Below are positions 1 to 9,314 of a DNA stretch of 64,000 bases, piece by piece. Location of the stretch: the NCBI RefSeq assembly GCF_030845195.1, contig NZ_CP132543.1, forward strand, positions 947,501 through 1,011,500, in the 5' to 3' direction. The position numbers were made by a program, and so were the translations under genes. The notes beneath the pieces were generated by a model, which was not told the DNA's origin, ran no database searches, and saw only the letters and a list, made by a program, of their open reading frames with translations. How positions within the stretch are numbered: the first letter of the stretch is position 1; each line of letters opens with the position of its first letter. This DNA is from Sanyastnella coralliicola (lineage in GTDB: Bacteria; Bacteroidota; Bacteroidia; Flavobacteriales_D; Sanyastnellaceae).

Positions 1-2643
1 GATACGAACAAAAAGATGTCTGCCGTAACCGTGTCTATCAAGCAGAATGGATCGGCATTCGATTCATACACCACTGCCGGTAATGGTAAGTTTGAATTTG
101 AACTGCCTCTAGGTCACAGTTACCTCATAGAGTTTGCATGCGCAGACTACGTTACCAAGAAAATTGAAATTAATACCAAGGGAATTCCGCCAGAAGATAT
201 GGCCGGAGGATTCCAGTTGGCATTGGATATGTCGTTATTCGCCTACCAAGAAGGCTTCGACACCTCGATTACTGATCAGCCGATTGGTAAAGCATCATTT
301 GATCCAGTTCGAAATTCAGTAGAGTTCGACTTCGCATACACCGAGCGTATGATGAAGAAGATTGAGGATGAGTTCGAGCGCCTAGAAAAAATGGCAGGCG
401 AAATGGAACGCTTGCTGAAAGAGTTCAACGATCTCATCACCAAAGGAGATCAGAAGATGGGCCAAGAGAAATTCGCTGACGCCGTTGGTGCATACGAGAA
501 AGCCCTAGAGATCTTCCCAGACAAAGAACCAGCACCAGAGAAACTAGCAGCAGCACAGGCGGCTCTTGATGCTCAACAAGCCGATGCAGAGAAAGAGGCT
601 GAATACCAGCGATTGCTTTCACAAGCAAAGAACGACATTAAGAAATCACGTTGGGAAGATGCGCGCGATGCATTGAACGGTGCACTAGAAATCAAGCCTG
701 ATGAACGCGAACCTCGTGATTTGTTGGATGAGATCGCAAAGGAGCTCGAAGCACTAGCCATGCGCGATCAATTCGATGGAATTGTAGCCCTCGCCGATAA
801 AGAATTCGGGAAAGAGAATTGGGAAGCGGCCATCGCGAAATACGAGGAAGCGCTAGAATTGATTGGTACGGAGAAGTACCCACGAGAGCAGATTACCAAA
901 GCGCGTGCTGAATTAGATAAGCTCAATGCGGCGGCCATGGCGGCTGAAGAATTGGAACAGCAATACCAAGATGCCATGACACTTGGTGAGCGCAATATGT
1001 CTAATGAAGATTACGAAACAGCGCTTCGTAATTTCCAGCAAGCTTCCAACTTGAAGCCTGACGAGCAAGAGCCAAAAGACAAGATTTCAGATATCGAGAA
1101 GATTCTGGCAGATCTTGCAGCTCAAGCGGAAGCTGATGCCGCTGCCAATGCTGCCAACGCGGAAGCAGAAGCATTGGAGGCTGAATACAAAGCACTCATT
1201 CAGAAAGCAGACGATGCTTTTTCAGCAGATGACCTTGAAGGTGCATTGGCTGATTATAAGGCGGCGAATAACTTGAAGCCACAAGATCAATATCCGAAAC
1301 GCAAGATTGCGACGATCAATGATCTCTTGGCTGAACGCGATGCCTTGGCTAACGCTGACGCGGAGGAAGAAGAACGTCGCCGCAGAGAAGAAGAAAGGCT
1401 TGCTGCCGAAGAAGCGGAGCGTCTTGAACGTGAGGCACGTGATGCCGAGAAAGAAGCCGAACGTCAGCGACGTTTGGAAGAAGAAGAGGCGGAGCGTGAG
1501 CGCCTTGCGCGTGAAAAAGCTGAGCGCGAAGAAGAAGAACGTCGTCGTAGTGAGGAGTTTGCTAACAATGCGAGCAGCTCAACCGAGGACGAAGCAGAGC
1601 GCTACTACAACGAAGCACGCAAGAGCGAAGAACGCGCAAAGACGAAGAGCATCGAAGCACGCAAAGAAGAGATCGCGCTCTTCCATAATACCGCAGCTGC
1701 AGACGCTGAAGATCGACGAAACGACAACCTAGAAGGTGCTCGTGAAAAGGATGACGTACTGGAGAAGATCTACCGTGATGGTGATATGGATCGCAATCAA
1801 CGTATTGCAGACTCTGAACGTAAGAAGCAACGTGCGAGCGAAGACCTAGTCGTGTACAACGGTGATGCAGACATGCGTCGCGACATGTACTCTGACCGTG
1901 TAGACAAGAAAGAAGAAATGATGGCGGCAGTAAGTTCAAATGATACTTACCGCATGAACCGTATCGATGAACAAGACCGTAAGGCAGATCGCTACGACAA
2001 GAACAACGAGCAGTTCATCTCCAAAGGAAATGCTTCTCGTGCCGATAATGAATACAACGTCAAACGATCGAAAGAACAACAGCGCGACATGGATCGTGAC
2101 GGTGAGGGAGTTCGTCAAGACAACATCAACGATACGGAGTACAAGAAAGAAACGTACAAGCAGTTTGATTCAGATGTTCGTGCATCTGCAGACCAGCGCC
2201 TCGATGGATATGGAGATAAAGTAGACGATCGCAAAAATCAACTACGCGACATCTCTGATGGAAAGGAAGTGCTGGTCGAAGAAAACGAGTACGAGATTCA
2301 GAAAGAAAAAGAACGCAACGAATACCTTCAAAACGACCGAGCTGAAGAAGCGCGTAACCGTCGTTACGATGATCGCAAAGAGCGCTTTGAGAAAGAATCA
2401 GGTAAAGAGAAGAGTTACGACGATTACATCCTCCCAGAAGGCACAGAAGACCTAGAGGAAGGGGTACAAGAGCGTAGCTACGAGGAAGGTAATAAGATGG
2501 TTATCGAACGTACAGTGAAGCGTGGTAACAAAGTAGATACCTTCCGCAAGGTGATCTCTAAAACAGGCATCTACTACTTCAAGAACGGGCGTTCAATCAC
2601 AGAAACCACTTGGAAGCGCGAAACGCTTGATGCTACTGATTGA
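1..2643 (+). CDS. Large charged coiled-coil/TPR-like protein, 5'-truncated by the window edge
   Basis: The reading frame is open from the first base of the window, so the true start and any signal peptide lie upstream; the first in-frame ATG (position 16) is probably internal. The visible start resembles a carboxypeptidase-regulatory-like beta-sandwich (residues 1-70, with an AGNGKFEFELPLG core). It is followed by at least five TPR-like units in which the pattern 'A...Y..A..LKPDE..P...I..I' recurs about every 70-75 residues (about 140-440), separated by Ala/Glu-rich linkers. Next come an extreme Arg/Glu-rich coiled coil (about 450-530) and a long charged, Asp/Arg/Tyr-rich tail. The C-terminal 60 residues (YEEGNKMVIERTVKRGNKVD) form a more globular end also seen in Bacteroidota envelope proteins. 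I infer an envelope-associated scaffold. A specific function cannot be assigned. Confidence 0.8.
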   Translation, partial: DTNKKMSAVTVSIKQNGSAFDSYTTAGNGKFEFELPLGHSYLIEFACADYVTKKIEINTKGIPPEDMAGGFQLALDMSLFAYQEGFDTSITDQPIGKASFDPVRNSVEFDFAYTERMMKKIEDEFERLEKMAGEMERLLKEFNDLITKGDQKMGQEKFADAVGAYEKALEIFPDKEPAPEKLAAAQAALDAQQADAEKEAEYQRLLSQAKNDIKKSRWEDARDALNGALEIKPDEREPRDLLDEIAKELEALAMRDQFDGIVALADKEFGKENWEAAIAKYEEALELIGTEKYPREQITKARAELDKLNAAAMAAEELEQQYQDAMTLGERNMSNEDYETALRNFQQASNLKPDEQEPKDKISDIEKILADLAAQAEADAAANAANAEAEALEAEYKALIQKADDAFSADDLEGALADYKAANNLKPQDQYPKRKIATINDLLAERDALANADAEEEERRRREEERLAAEEAERLEREARDAEKEAERQRRLEEEEAERERLAREKAEREEEERRRSEEFANNASSSTEDEAERYYNEARKSEERAKTKSIEARKEEIALFHNTAAADAEDRRNDNLEGAREKDDVLEKIYRDGDMDRNQRIADSERKKQRASEDLVVYNGDADMRRDMYSDRVDKKEEMMAAVSSNDTYRMNRIDEQDRKADRYDKNNEQFISKGNASRADNEYNVKRSKEQQRDMDRDGEGVRQDNINDTEYKKETYKQFDSDVRASADQRLDGYGDKVDDRKNQLRDISDGKEVLVEENEYEIQKEKERNEYLQNDRAEEARNRRYDDRKERFEKESGKEKSYDDYILPEGTEDLEEGVQERSYEEGNKMVIERTVKRGNKVDTFRKVISKTGIYYFKNGRSITETTWKRETLDATD

Positions 2644-2664
2644 CCTATCGGTCAATCCAGTTCG

Positions 2665-2762
2665 TAGGTCGTGGTACGTGGTTCGTAGTATGTTTTCAAC
2701 CACGAACCATGCACCACGAACCACGCACCACGCACCACGCACCACGCACCACGAGCTACGCA
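2665..2762. repeat. Heptamer tandem repeat hairpin (TGGTNCG / CCACGCA)
   Basis: The left arm is four 7-mers of the TGGTNCG type (2665-2692). A 7-base spacer follows, then nine complementary 7-mers of the CCACGNA type (2700-2762). The arms are complementary, so the segment can fold into an imperfect stem. It lies in the gap between the charged TPR-like gene and the permease gene. It belongs to the dispersed heptamer family described in the findings. Confidence 0.85.
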
Positions 2763-2816
2763 CCAAAACCACCAAAACATCTTCGTATCTTCCCAACCTA
2801 AACCAATCCAGAGACC

Positions 2817-5069
2817 TTGAGCCTGAATACTCCGCAACGTACGATGGGAACGCTGCCCGTTTTCATGACAGCGATTAGCACCATTCTTGGGGCGATTCTT
2901 TTCTTACGTTTTGGGTACGCCATTGCGCACGTCGGTCTACTTTCCACCCTTCTTGTCATTTTGATTGGCCACTTGGTGACGATTCCTACGGCCATGGCAG
3001 TGGCTGAAATTGCCACGAATCAGAAGGTTGAAGGTGGTGGGGCTTATTACATGATCTCACGCTCATTTGGCCTCAATATCGGAGGGGCCATTGGTATTGC
3101 GCTCTACTTCAGCCAGGCCATTAGTGTGGCGTTTTATGTGATTGCCTTTACTGTTTCTTGTAGAGGTTTGATTGATTACGCTAACGCGGAATTGGGATGG
3201 GCTGTAGAGCCATGGATGGTCAATTACGGCTTCATGGCATTGTTGACCTTGCTGATGCTCACCAAGGGAGCGAACGTGGGGGTTAAGGCCTTGTACTTCG
3301 TAGTAGCTATTCTTGTCGTTTCTCTAGGAATGTTCTTCATGGGAACTGGGCCCGGAAACGGAGGAAGCCACGATTGGTACGCAACGATTGCAGAATCATT
3401 CACCGATCCAGAATCAGGGAAGTTAATCACCCGATTCTCATTCTTCGAGGTGTTTACATTCATCTTCCCAGCCTTCACTGGAATCGCCGCTGGGCTCGGA
3501 CTATCAGGAGATTTGAAGGATCCGAAGAAGAGTATCCCTCGCGGTACACTTTGGGCAACAGTCGTTGGAATTGTGGTATACATCGCTGTTTCATTCAAAC
3601 TGTTCTACAGTGCACCACTTGAATCACTTGCCTCAGATGAGTTGTTCATGGAGAACATTGCCATCTGGTCACCGATCATTCCGATTGGATTGGCTTGCGC
3701 AGCGATGAGCTCAGCATTGGGATCGGTATTGATCGCTCCCCGTACGCTGCAAGCCTTGGGAGTGGATTGTATTTTCCCAAGTCGTTTCTCTGGCTTTATA
3801 GCCAAAGGAAAAGAGGGGACCAACGAACCAGTAGCTGCTTCATTGATCACCTGTATCATCGGCTTCATCTTCGTGTCGATGGGCGATATCAACGCTGTCG
3901 CGGAAATCATCTCGATGTTCTTCATGTTGACCTATGGTGCGATCTGTATGGTTAGCTTTTTTGAGCACATGGCAGCGGATCCAAGTTACCGTCCAACCTT
4001 CCGTTCTAAGTGGTACATCTCTTTGGCTGGTGGGCTCCTTTGTTTCTACCTCATGTTCAAGATGAATGCATTGTATGCATGGGTGAGCTTGATCTTGATG
4101 GTGGCGATTTATATCTGGGTGACTTACCGAAATAAAGAGAAAAAGGGTATTGCCAATCTTTTCAAGGGAATCATTTTCCAGGTGACACGCGGCCTGCAAA
4201 TGCAACTGCAGAAGCGCGATTCATTTACAGATGACGAGGAAAACTGGAGACCTTTCGTACTGTCGATCTCCAAAAGCACCTTCGAACGCCGCGCAGGCTT
4301 CGATATGGTGCGATGGATCGCACACCGTTATGGATTCGGAACCTACGTGCACTTCATTGAAGGCTTCCTGAATGAAGATACTCGCAAGCAGTCACAGGAA
4401 GTAAAAGGAAAGCTGGTAAGATTGGCAGAAGGGGTGAAGAGCCGTGTTTACCTTGATACGATTATCTCGCCATCGTTCACCAGTGCGATCGCACAAAGTA
4501 TTCAGCTACCTGGAGTATCTGGGAAAGGAAACAATATGATCGTGTTTGAATACACCGATCAACACAAGGAGAATATTCGCCAGGCGCTCGATAACTACGA
4601 GATCTTGAAGTCGACGAACCTCGATATCTGTCTGTTGAGAAGCACCTTGCGCGGTTTTGGTTATGAGAAGAACATCCACCTCTGGATCACGACTTCTGAC
4701 GCTGAGAATGCCCACATGATCATCTTGATGGGATATATCCTTTTCGGACACCCAGACTGGAGCGAAGGAAAGCTCACGGTATACACCATCTACCACGATC
4801 ATGATCGCGAAGAGAAGCAAGACCGTCTAACGAAACTGATCAAGGAAGGACGAATTCCTATTTCTCAACAGAACATCGAGTTGGTGCGATTGGATCGTGA
4901 AGCAGACCACCGTGAGGCGGTGAATCTGCACAGTCATGAAGCTGACCTTACTGTCATTGGTTTCAATGATAGCGACATTGAAAAGCACGGTGAATCTACT
5001 TTTGAAGGCTACGATAAAGTAGGGAATGTGCTCTTCGTGAATGCACAGAAAAACATCAACCTCGAATAA
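2817..5069 (+). CDS. Cation-chloride-cotransporter-like amino acid/polyamine/organocation permease
   Basis: Inner-membrane secondary transporter of the APC superfamily. It resembles the SLC12 (Na-K-Cl cotransporter) branch: TM1 carries GTLPVFMTAISTILGAILFL and TM3 region VEGGGAYYMISRSFG, the usual APC ion/substrate-site regions. About twelve hydrophobic segments occupy residues 10-440. A soluble C-terminal part (about 450-750) contains segments suggestive of a universal-stress-like alpha/beta domain, as in other CCC proteins. The reading frame begins with TTG at 2817; an ATG nine codons later would cut close to TM1, so TTG is preferred, though not certain. aroQ starts immediately after its stop codon, implying co-transcription. 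The transported ion or solute cannot be read from sequence. Confidence 0.85.
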   Translation: MSLNTPQRTMGTLPVFMTAISTILGAILFLRFGYAIAHVGLLSTLLVILIGHLVTIPTAMAVAEIATNQKVEGGGAYYMISRSFGLNIGGAIGIALYFSQAISVAFYVIAFTVSCRGLIDYANAELGWAVEPWMVNYGFMALLTLLMLTKGANVGVKALYFVVAILVVSLGMFFMGTGPGNGGSHDWYATIAESFTDPESGKLITRFSFFEVFTFIFPAFTGIAAGLGLSGDLKDPKKSIPRGTLWATVVGIVVYIAVSFKLFYSAPLESLASDELFMENIAIWSPIIPIGLACAAMSSALGSVLIAPRTLQALGVDCIFPSRFSGFIAKGKEGTNEPVAASLITCIIGFIFVSMGDINAVAEIISMFFMLTYGAICMVSFFEHMAADPSYRPTFRSKWYISLAGGLLCFYLMFKMNALYAWVSLILMVAIYIWVTYRNKEKKGIANLFKGIIFQVTRGLQMQLQKRDSFTDDEENWRPFVLSISKSTFERRAGFDMVRWIAHRYGFGTYVHFIEGFLNEDTRKQSQEVKGKLVRLAEGVKSRVYLDTIISPSFTSAIAQSIQLPGVSGKGNNMIVFEYTDQHKENIRQALDNYEILKSTNLDICLLRSTLRGFGYEKNIHLWITTSDAENAHMIILMGYILFGHPDWSEGKLTVYTIYHDHDREEKQDRLTKLIKEGRIPISQQNIELVRLDREADHREAVNLHSHEADLTVIGFNDSDIEKHGESTFEGYDKVGNVLFVNAQKNINLE

Positions 5070-5495
5070 GTGAAGATCACCATCATCAACGGACCCAACC
5101 TGAATCTCCTAGGAAGTCGAGAGACAAGGGTCTACGGACAAGCGTCTTTGGCTTCAGTGGAAGAAGGGTTGCGTTCTACTTTCCCATCGGTTGAATTCAC
5201 GTTTACCCAAAGCAATCATGAAGGAGACCTGATTGATGCCGTTCAAGAAGCTGCTAAACAAGGAAGCCAAGTAGTGATTAATCCAGGAGGTTACACCCAC
5301 ACCTCAGTGGCTTTAAGAGATGCCATCGCCGCAGTAAATATCAAAGTGGTAGAGGTACACATCTCAAACATCTATGACCGCGAAGATTTCCGCCGTATCT
5401 CGTTAACCGCACCGAAGTGTGATGCCATCGTTTCCGGAATGGGAGTGTTTGGGTATGAGGCTGGGGTTCGGTTTTTATTAGGGCTTAAGGGCTAA
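5070..5495 (+). CDS. aroQ: Type II 3-dehydroquinate dehydratase
   Basis: Third step of the shikimate pathway: dehydration of 3-dehydroquinate to 3-dehydroshikimate, cytosolic, normally a dodecamer. Its 141 residues match the usual length of the class. The N-terminal GPNLNLLG motif, flexible-lid Arg17 and catalytic Tyr22, NPGGYTHTS at 71-79 and EVHISNI with catalytic His97 are all present. The start is GTG and abuts the permease stop codon with no gap, suggesting translational coupling to a functionally unrelated upstream gene. No other shikimate gene is in view. Confidence 0.96.
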   Translation: MKITIINGPNLNLLGSRETRVYGQASLASVEEGLRSTFPSVEFTFTQSNHEGDLIDAVQEAAKQGSQVVINPGGYTHTSVALRDAIAAVNIKVVEVHISNIYDREDFRRISLTAPKCDAIVSGMGVFGYEAGVRFLLGLKG

Positions 5496-5796
5496 CTGGC
5501 TAAAAGGCGAAATGGCGAAAGGGTTTGGTTTGTGGTCCGTAAATCGTGGTTCGTGGATGGGATTGAGCCAATCGTCTAGAAATCATCCATAGAGTTTATT
5601 GCCCCCGATAAGGAGGGATAATATCCGCCCGTCCAAAGTTGACAGAGGACGGTTGACTGAAGTTTTATGGTGGTCTTCGTCATTCTTAAAGCTCTCTCTT
5701 CAAGTGTTCCTCTGTCCATTCCGACTAGTTCACAGTCTCATGAACAAACTGATCGCGTAAAATCCGGTAAGCGGGTTTTATTTATATTTAATACTT
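5496..5796. other. Intergenic region with degenerate heptamer-like sequence
   Basis: This 301-base gap begins with loosely 7-periodic GGC and then TGGTNCG-type words (about 5505-5555). A short dyad GGGATAATATCC follows near 5614. No convincing gene is present. It marks the border between housekeeping sequence and the AT-rich accessory region. Confidence 0.5.
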
Positions 5797-6339
5797 ATGA
5801 AGCTCAGTGTAATAGTACTTTTCACTACGTTGAGACTAATCAACATTGCCAGTGCTCAGGACTCTGATTATGGAAAGGAGATTAAATTCTCATTGGAAAT
5901 GATTGAAAGTGGAACTCTTGCTGACGAAATTGGATTATTGAAGAACTGCAATTTAATTTGGTCTGAGCAACATTTGAAAGTTGGAGAATATATATTGTGG
6001 GAAACTTCGGCATGTACTACTATTCGCGAGGGGGGAGGTGAGAAATTGACTGATTTATCAGATGGCACCCTTAGTGCTGAATTAGAACCAATAGCGAACT
6101 CGGAATACCATGATTTTCACTTAGGATTTGGCAATAAAGAGTCGGATAGAGAGGTGCTAATGAGTATGTCATCTTTTAAAGGACCTTCTACTCTTTGGTT
6201 GTTTCTCAATTGTGTCGAGTTTGACCAATGCGGTCGAGAGTCTTCAATGACGTTTGTTTTTAAGTATCGTGACCAAACATTAATAGATTGGTGTTATGTG
6301 ACGTTTATCGCGGGTGAATGGAAAATGGAATGTAATTAG
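5797..6339 (+). CDS. Hypothetical secreted protein
   Basis: The 180-residue product begins with a signal peptide (MKLSVIVLFTTLRLINIASA, likely cleavage before QDSDYG), so it is exported to the periplasm or surface. The mature part is acidic, with seven cysteines, some of which could pair. I recognise no family. Base composition is more AT-rich than the flanking housekeeping genes, and the gene is first in a row of short orphan genes on the same strand, consistent with accessory DNA. Confidence 0.7.
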   Translation: MKLSVIVLFTTLRLINIASAQDSDYGKEIKFSLEMIESGTLADEIGLLKNCNLIWSEQHLKVGEYILWETSACTTIREGGGEKLTDLSDGTLSAELEPIANSEYHDFHLGFGNKESDREVLMSMSSFKGPSTLWLFLNCVEFDQCGRESSMTFVFKYRDQTLIDWCYVTFIAGEWKMECN

Positions 6340-6611
6340 ATGATAAGGGTTTTGTAGTTAATTGCCTGAAAAATGGCGGTTTAGTGCTTGTCCCTTTTTT
6401 TGATTATTCCCCAATTGAGTTCGGTGTCTAAATCTTTCTTCATTATCTAGAGATATTCAAATGGCCAGGTTGAGATTGTTATGCGATAAACGTTTCATAA
6501 ATATTATTGTCAATAACATCTAATCGGTGGGAAACAATCAATGAAAATTTTTGACCTTGTCATTAGTCAAATGGCTTCATTTGATTAAATCGGAAGAGTC
6601 GAATTAATTCA

Positions 6612-7091
6612 ATGGCCTGGCTTATGAAAAGGATGAAGCTTTTATTATCGACATTCATCGCATCAATGGTATTTGGTTACGGAAGTAGCAACGTTGTAAG
6701 CGGTTATGGCAATGTCCAAGAAGAATTTCAAGCTCGGATTTACATATTACCGCTAATCCTGGCTCGAAGAATTCCTACAATTGATAATTACCATGAATAC
6801 GTCAGCGAATCATATACCGTAAACGAACCGCGTTTTAAGGAGTTCTTAGGTAGGTTCGTTCAAGAAGTAGAATCAAATGGCGAAACAGTATCAATAGAAA
6901 GGGAACAATCGCTTATATCCCCAATATTGGTGATCGAGTTATCAGGTTTCGAAAGAGCACAAAAAATAATCTTTTCAAGATACAATAGGTACGTGAACTT
7001 CGATGGGAAGTCCTTCAAAATTTCTAGATACGATTGTTACGCTCTGGAATATTATTCACTCAAGCCAAAACTGTGGAGCTGTGGTGAGTAG
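6612..7091 (+). CDS. Hypothetical secreted protein
   Basis: 159 residues with a hydrophobic N-terminal segment (about residues 8-25) that could be a signal peptide or anchor. In-frame ATGs at 6624 and 6633 are equally plausible starts, the latter giving MKLLLSTFIASMVFGYG. The body is mixed alpha/beta with two cysteines close to the C-terminus. No family recognised. It is AT-rich like its neighbours, with 272 bases of non-coding sequence before it. Confidence 0.6.
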   Translation: MAWLMKRMKLLLSTFIASMVFGYGSSNVVSGYGNVQEEFQARIYILPLILARRIPTIDNYHEYVSESYTVNEPRFKEFLGRFVQEVESNGETVSIEREQSLISPILVIELSGFERAQKIIFSRYNRYVNFDGKSFKISRYDCYALEYYSLKPKLWSCGE

Positions 7092-7184
7092 AATAGATTT
7101 TCAGCTTATTGGAGAATATTTCAGGTTTCATGATGACTAAAATATTTCTTTGACAAGAACTATATTTTCAGAGCTCTTGATTTT

Positions 7185-7724
7185 ATGACCATGAGGTTCT
7201 ATTCTCTTATAATCTGTTCTTCAATGTTTTTAGTCAATAGCTGCTCTGCTCAAAAAGACAGCCTTCTGCTAGAAAGTAAAGTCATCTACTTTGAATTTGG
7301 AAAAACCTTGCTCGATTCCTTGGAAGTTGATTTTCCGAATTCGATAAAATCTGAGTTTTGGTTTAAAAGTAGACATTGTCATTCTCGTAAATCGAAAGAT
7401 GTATTGACCAATTGTCAAGTCGATGATGGTCTCATCTTTGGCTTCATGAATTCAGGTGATTGCGATACAAGAAAATCTAGGATTAGAGCCCAGAGTCAAA
7501 TTCTAACTTCAGTTTCTATTAAGTCTTCCGAACTGTCTACTTCTAAAGGTTTGAAAATCGGAATGTCAAAGAAGGAAATAGATGAAATTTTCGGATTTGA
7601 AGGAAGCCTTGATCAATCCAAAGAACAATTCGGAGTTGTCTACATATATGATTCTGGATGCAGCCTTTATTTCAAAGAAATAGAAGGAGAACTGCTGGTC
7701 ACTGAGATTCTACTTGGACTGTAG
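7185..7724 (+). CDS. Hypothetical lipoprotein with a SmpA/OmlA-like motif
   Basis: The N-terminus is a lipoprotein signal peptide ending in LVNSC, so the mature protein should be lipidated on Cys. An alternative ATG two codons downstream (7191) would give the same mature form. Residues about 123-136 read KGLKIGMSKKEIDEIFG, resembling the 'L..GMSKAEV..ILG' turn-helix of small lipoproteins of the SmpA/OmlA (BamE-like) fold. I infer that fold for the C-terminal half only. Role unknown. Confidence 0.7.
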   Translation: MTMRFYSLIICSSMFLVNSCSAQKDSLLLESKVIYFEFGKTLLDSLEVDFPNSIKSEFWFKSRHCHSRKSKDVLTNCQVDDGLIFGFMNSGDCDTRKSRIRAQSQILTSVSIKSSELSTSKGLKIGMSKKEIDEIFGFEGSLDQSKEQFGVVYIYDSGCSLYFKEIEGELLVTEILLGL

Positions 7725-7776
7725 GTAGAGCATTGATGGTGAAATTGAGCACGTAAGCACCTCTTATGTAAACTAC

Positions 7777-8079
7777 ATGAATATGGCTAAGCTGAAAATG
7801 ACAAGGGGAGCTGCATTAGGTTTCGATTATATTGCTACGAAAGGTGTGAGTAGTAGATTTTCTAGAAATGGTATTCCAGCTTGGGCTTCATTTTACGAAA
7901 TCAACGTGTGGGGGGTGAATCTTGGAGGTGCTATACACGCTTCTGATTCACATGCGAAATGGGAAAAAGGTACTGAGATGTCAATAGAAGACAGTATGTA
8001 TAGAGCAAAAATTAATTATGAAGCAGGTAAAGGGGATACATCAGAATTCGGTAGTTTTCTTCGGAAGTACAGCGGGTAG
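7777..8079 (+). CDS. Small hypothetical protein
   Basis: 100 residues with no signal peptide and no recognised domain. It is rich in Gly, Ser and aromatic residues (for example INVWGVNLGGAIHASDSHAK). Its end overlaps the longest version of the next frame by 62 bases. It could be the tail of a decayed larger protein, such as a secreted effector, because the sequence looks globular from its first residues. Coding status is moderately supported by amino-acid composition only. Confidence 0.45.
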   Translation: MNMAKLKMTRGAALGFDYIATKGVSSRFSRNGIPAWASFYEINVWGVNLGGAIHASDSHAKWEKGTEMSIEDSMYRAKINYEAGKGDTSEFGSFLRKYSG

Positions 8080-8725
8080 CTTAACTCATCTTTTGAGCCT
8101 ATTTGTGTTTTTGTGCAACACATCCTGTTCTGGACCAACGAAAGAGAATGTTTGTTTAGATGGGGTAGTTCGGAGCTTCGAGGAGTTTTCAAATGTAACC
8201 AACTGGTCTTTTGAGGAAGATGGGGAATCAGGCAGATTGAGACTGGGCCTTGAGTCCCCTTATCTCATCGATTCATTAACAAATAGATCGATATTAGAAT
8301 ATTGCTTTCTACAAAATTCTCCGGTTGGCGAGAATTGCTTGGGAATGGATTCCGTGCACGTTGCTCTAGAATTTGAAAATCTGCAAGGAAGCTTAGAATT
8401 TACTCATTCAATGAATGACTACTTTCCTATTCCAGAGCATTCGTTGATGATTCAAAGAAATGTGATTTTGAAGATTCTAAAACAGTATCCACCTGAAGAT
8501 ATTTTGACAATAAATTTTCTGATGGAAGATTTGAGGACAACATACATGAAAGAGGATTTTTGGTTTGATCGAGGTTTTTTGTCTTTATTCATAGAATATC
8601 GCCTGAGTAATTGTGACGATCATCGATTGAAGGAACAAATAGACATACTGGAATATGCTCTTTCAAGTCCTACTTCAGAATTCGATATAGACATCAGTGA
8701 ATGTGTATATGATTTGTGCGAGTAG
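8018..8725 (+). CDS. Hypothetical lipoprotein
   Basis: A lipobox-like segment (LSLFVFLCNTSCSG) indicates a lipoprotein. The frame opens at ATG 8018, which gives a long signal region and overlaps the previous gene. TTG at 8093, just after the previous stop codon, would give a very short one; the start is undecided. The mature 200 residues are acidic, with a cysteine pair near the C-terminus (SECVYDLC). No family recognised. Confidence 0.6.
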   Translation: MKQVKGIHQNSVVFFGSTAGSLTHLLSLFVFLCNTSCSGPTKENVCLDGVVRSFEEFSNVTNWSFEEDGESGRLRLGLESPYLIDSLTNRSILEYCFLQNSPVGENCLGMDSVHVALEFENLQGSLEFTHSMNDYFPIPEHSLMIQRNVILKILKQYPPEDILTINFLMEDLRTTYMKEDFWFDRGFLSLFIEYRLSNCDDHRLKEQIDILEYALSSPTSEFDIDISECVYDLCE

Positions 8726-8861
8726 GTTGTCACTTAACCATGTTTGAGGTCAGCCTGAGATAGAAAATCAAATTTCCCTTTCTAGAAGCTTGACAGGTCG
8801 TCACCTCCATTTCTTTCAATTTATGAACACAAATAGAAACCGCAGACAGGTGAAACTATAG

Positions 8862-8970
8862 AACCCCTCTGGGGTACTGGGTTTTCTCTTTAATCTTCAA
8901 GCAATAAGGTAGTATCCCTACGGGATATGGAAGGTGCAGCTTATGTTATGCGTGGGTTGGTAAATTAAAT
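8862..8970 (+). repeat. Partial remote copy of the 177-bp hairpin-rich repeat
   Basis: The segment starts with the hairpin ACCCCTCTGGGGT and continues through the TTTTCTCTTTAATCTTCAAG and GGTAGTATCCCTACGGGATA blocks. It matches the first roughly 85 bases of each unit in the tandem array at 12101-12630, then diverges. The GGCGCC and GGACGGAT hairpins of the full unit are missing. The copy lies in an otherwise gene-poor 589-base gap (8726-9314). Confidence 0.8.
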
Positions 8971-9011
8971 GGAGAGAGAGGTGAACGGTGAAATCACTAA
9001 AGTGCCCACAA

Positions 9012-9053
9012 ACAACGATGTAGCACACAAGATTATCAATAACGCGTTGTGCT
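9012..9053. other. Imperfect inverted repeat AGCACACAA / TTGTGCT
   Basis: AGCACACAA at 9022-9030 pairs with TTGTGCT at 9047-9053 around a core containing the palindrome AACGCGTT. It could be a transcript hairpin, a recombination site or a decayed element end. No poly-T run follows on either strand, so it is not a standard terminator. Function unknown. Confidence 0.35.
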
Positions 9054-9314
9054 TTTGAAAGTCCGGCAGAATTAGCATCAAATTGGACGATTTAGTAGAA
9101 GGAAATGCTAAGGATTCATGTAATATTGCAAGAGACACGAAAAAAGTTGATCAGGCAATTAAACATTCGGTTTATGTCTCAGGATGGAGATTTACCCTAC
9201 CAAACAAATATCGTAGTCAGAAAAAAATAGTCCGGGGAACTTCAGGAGCCCGGAAGATGCCGCAGGCGGCGATTAGAAAGAGAAAATTGACATTGATTAT
9301 GTACTACCTAAGGC

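Noticed and set aside
1307-1732. 141-residue Arg/Lys-rich frame inside the first gene
   Set aside because: Shifted reading of the coiled-coil codons of the large protein.
2593-2878. Several frames over the repeat after the first gene
   Set aside because: They come from the TGGTNCG/CCACGCA heptamer hairpin, with no conserved domain or start context.
5667-5867. 66-residue frame before the secreted protein gene
   Set aside because: It overlaps the signal-peptide gene at 5797 and has no protein-like features of its own.
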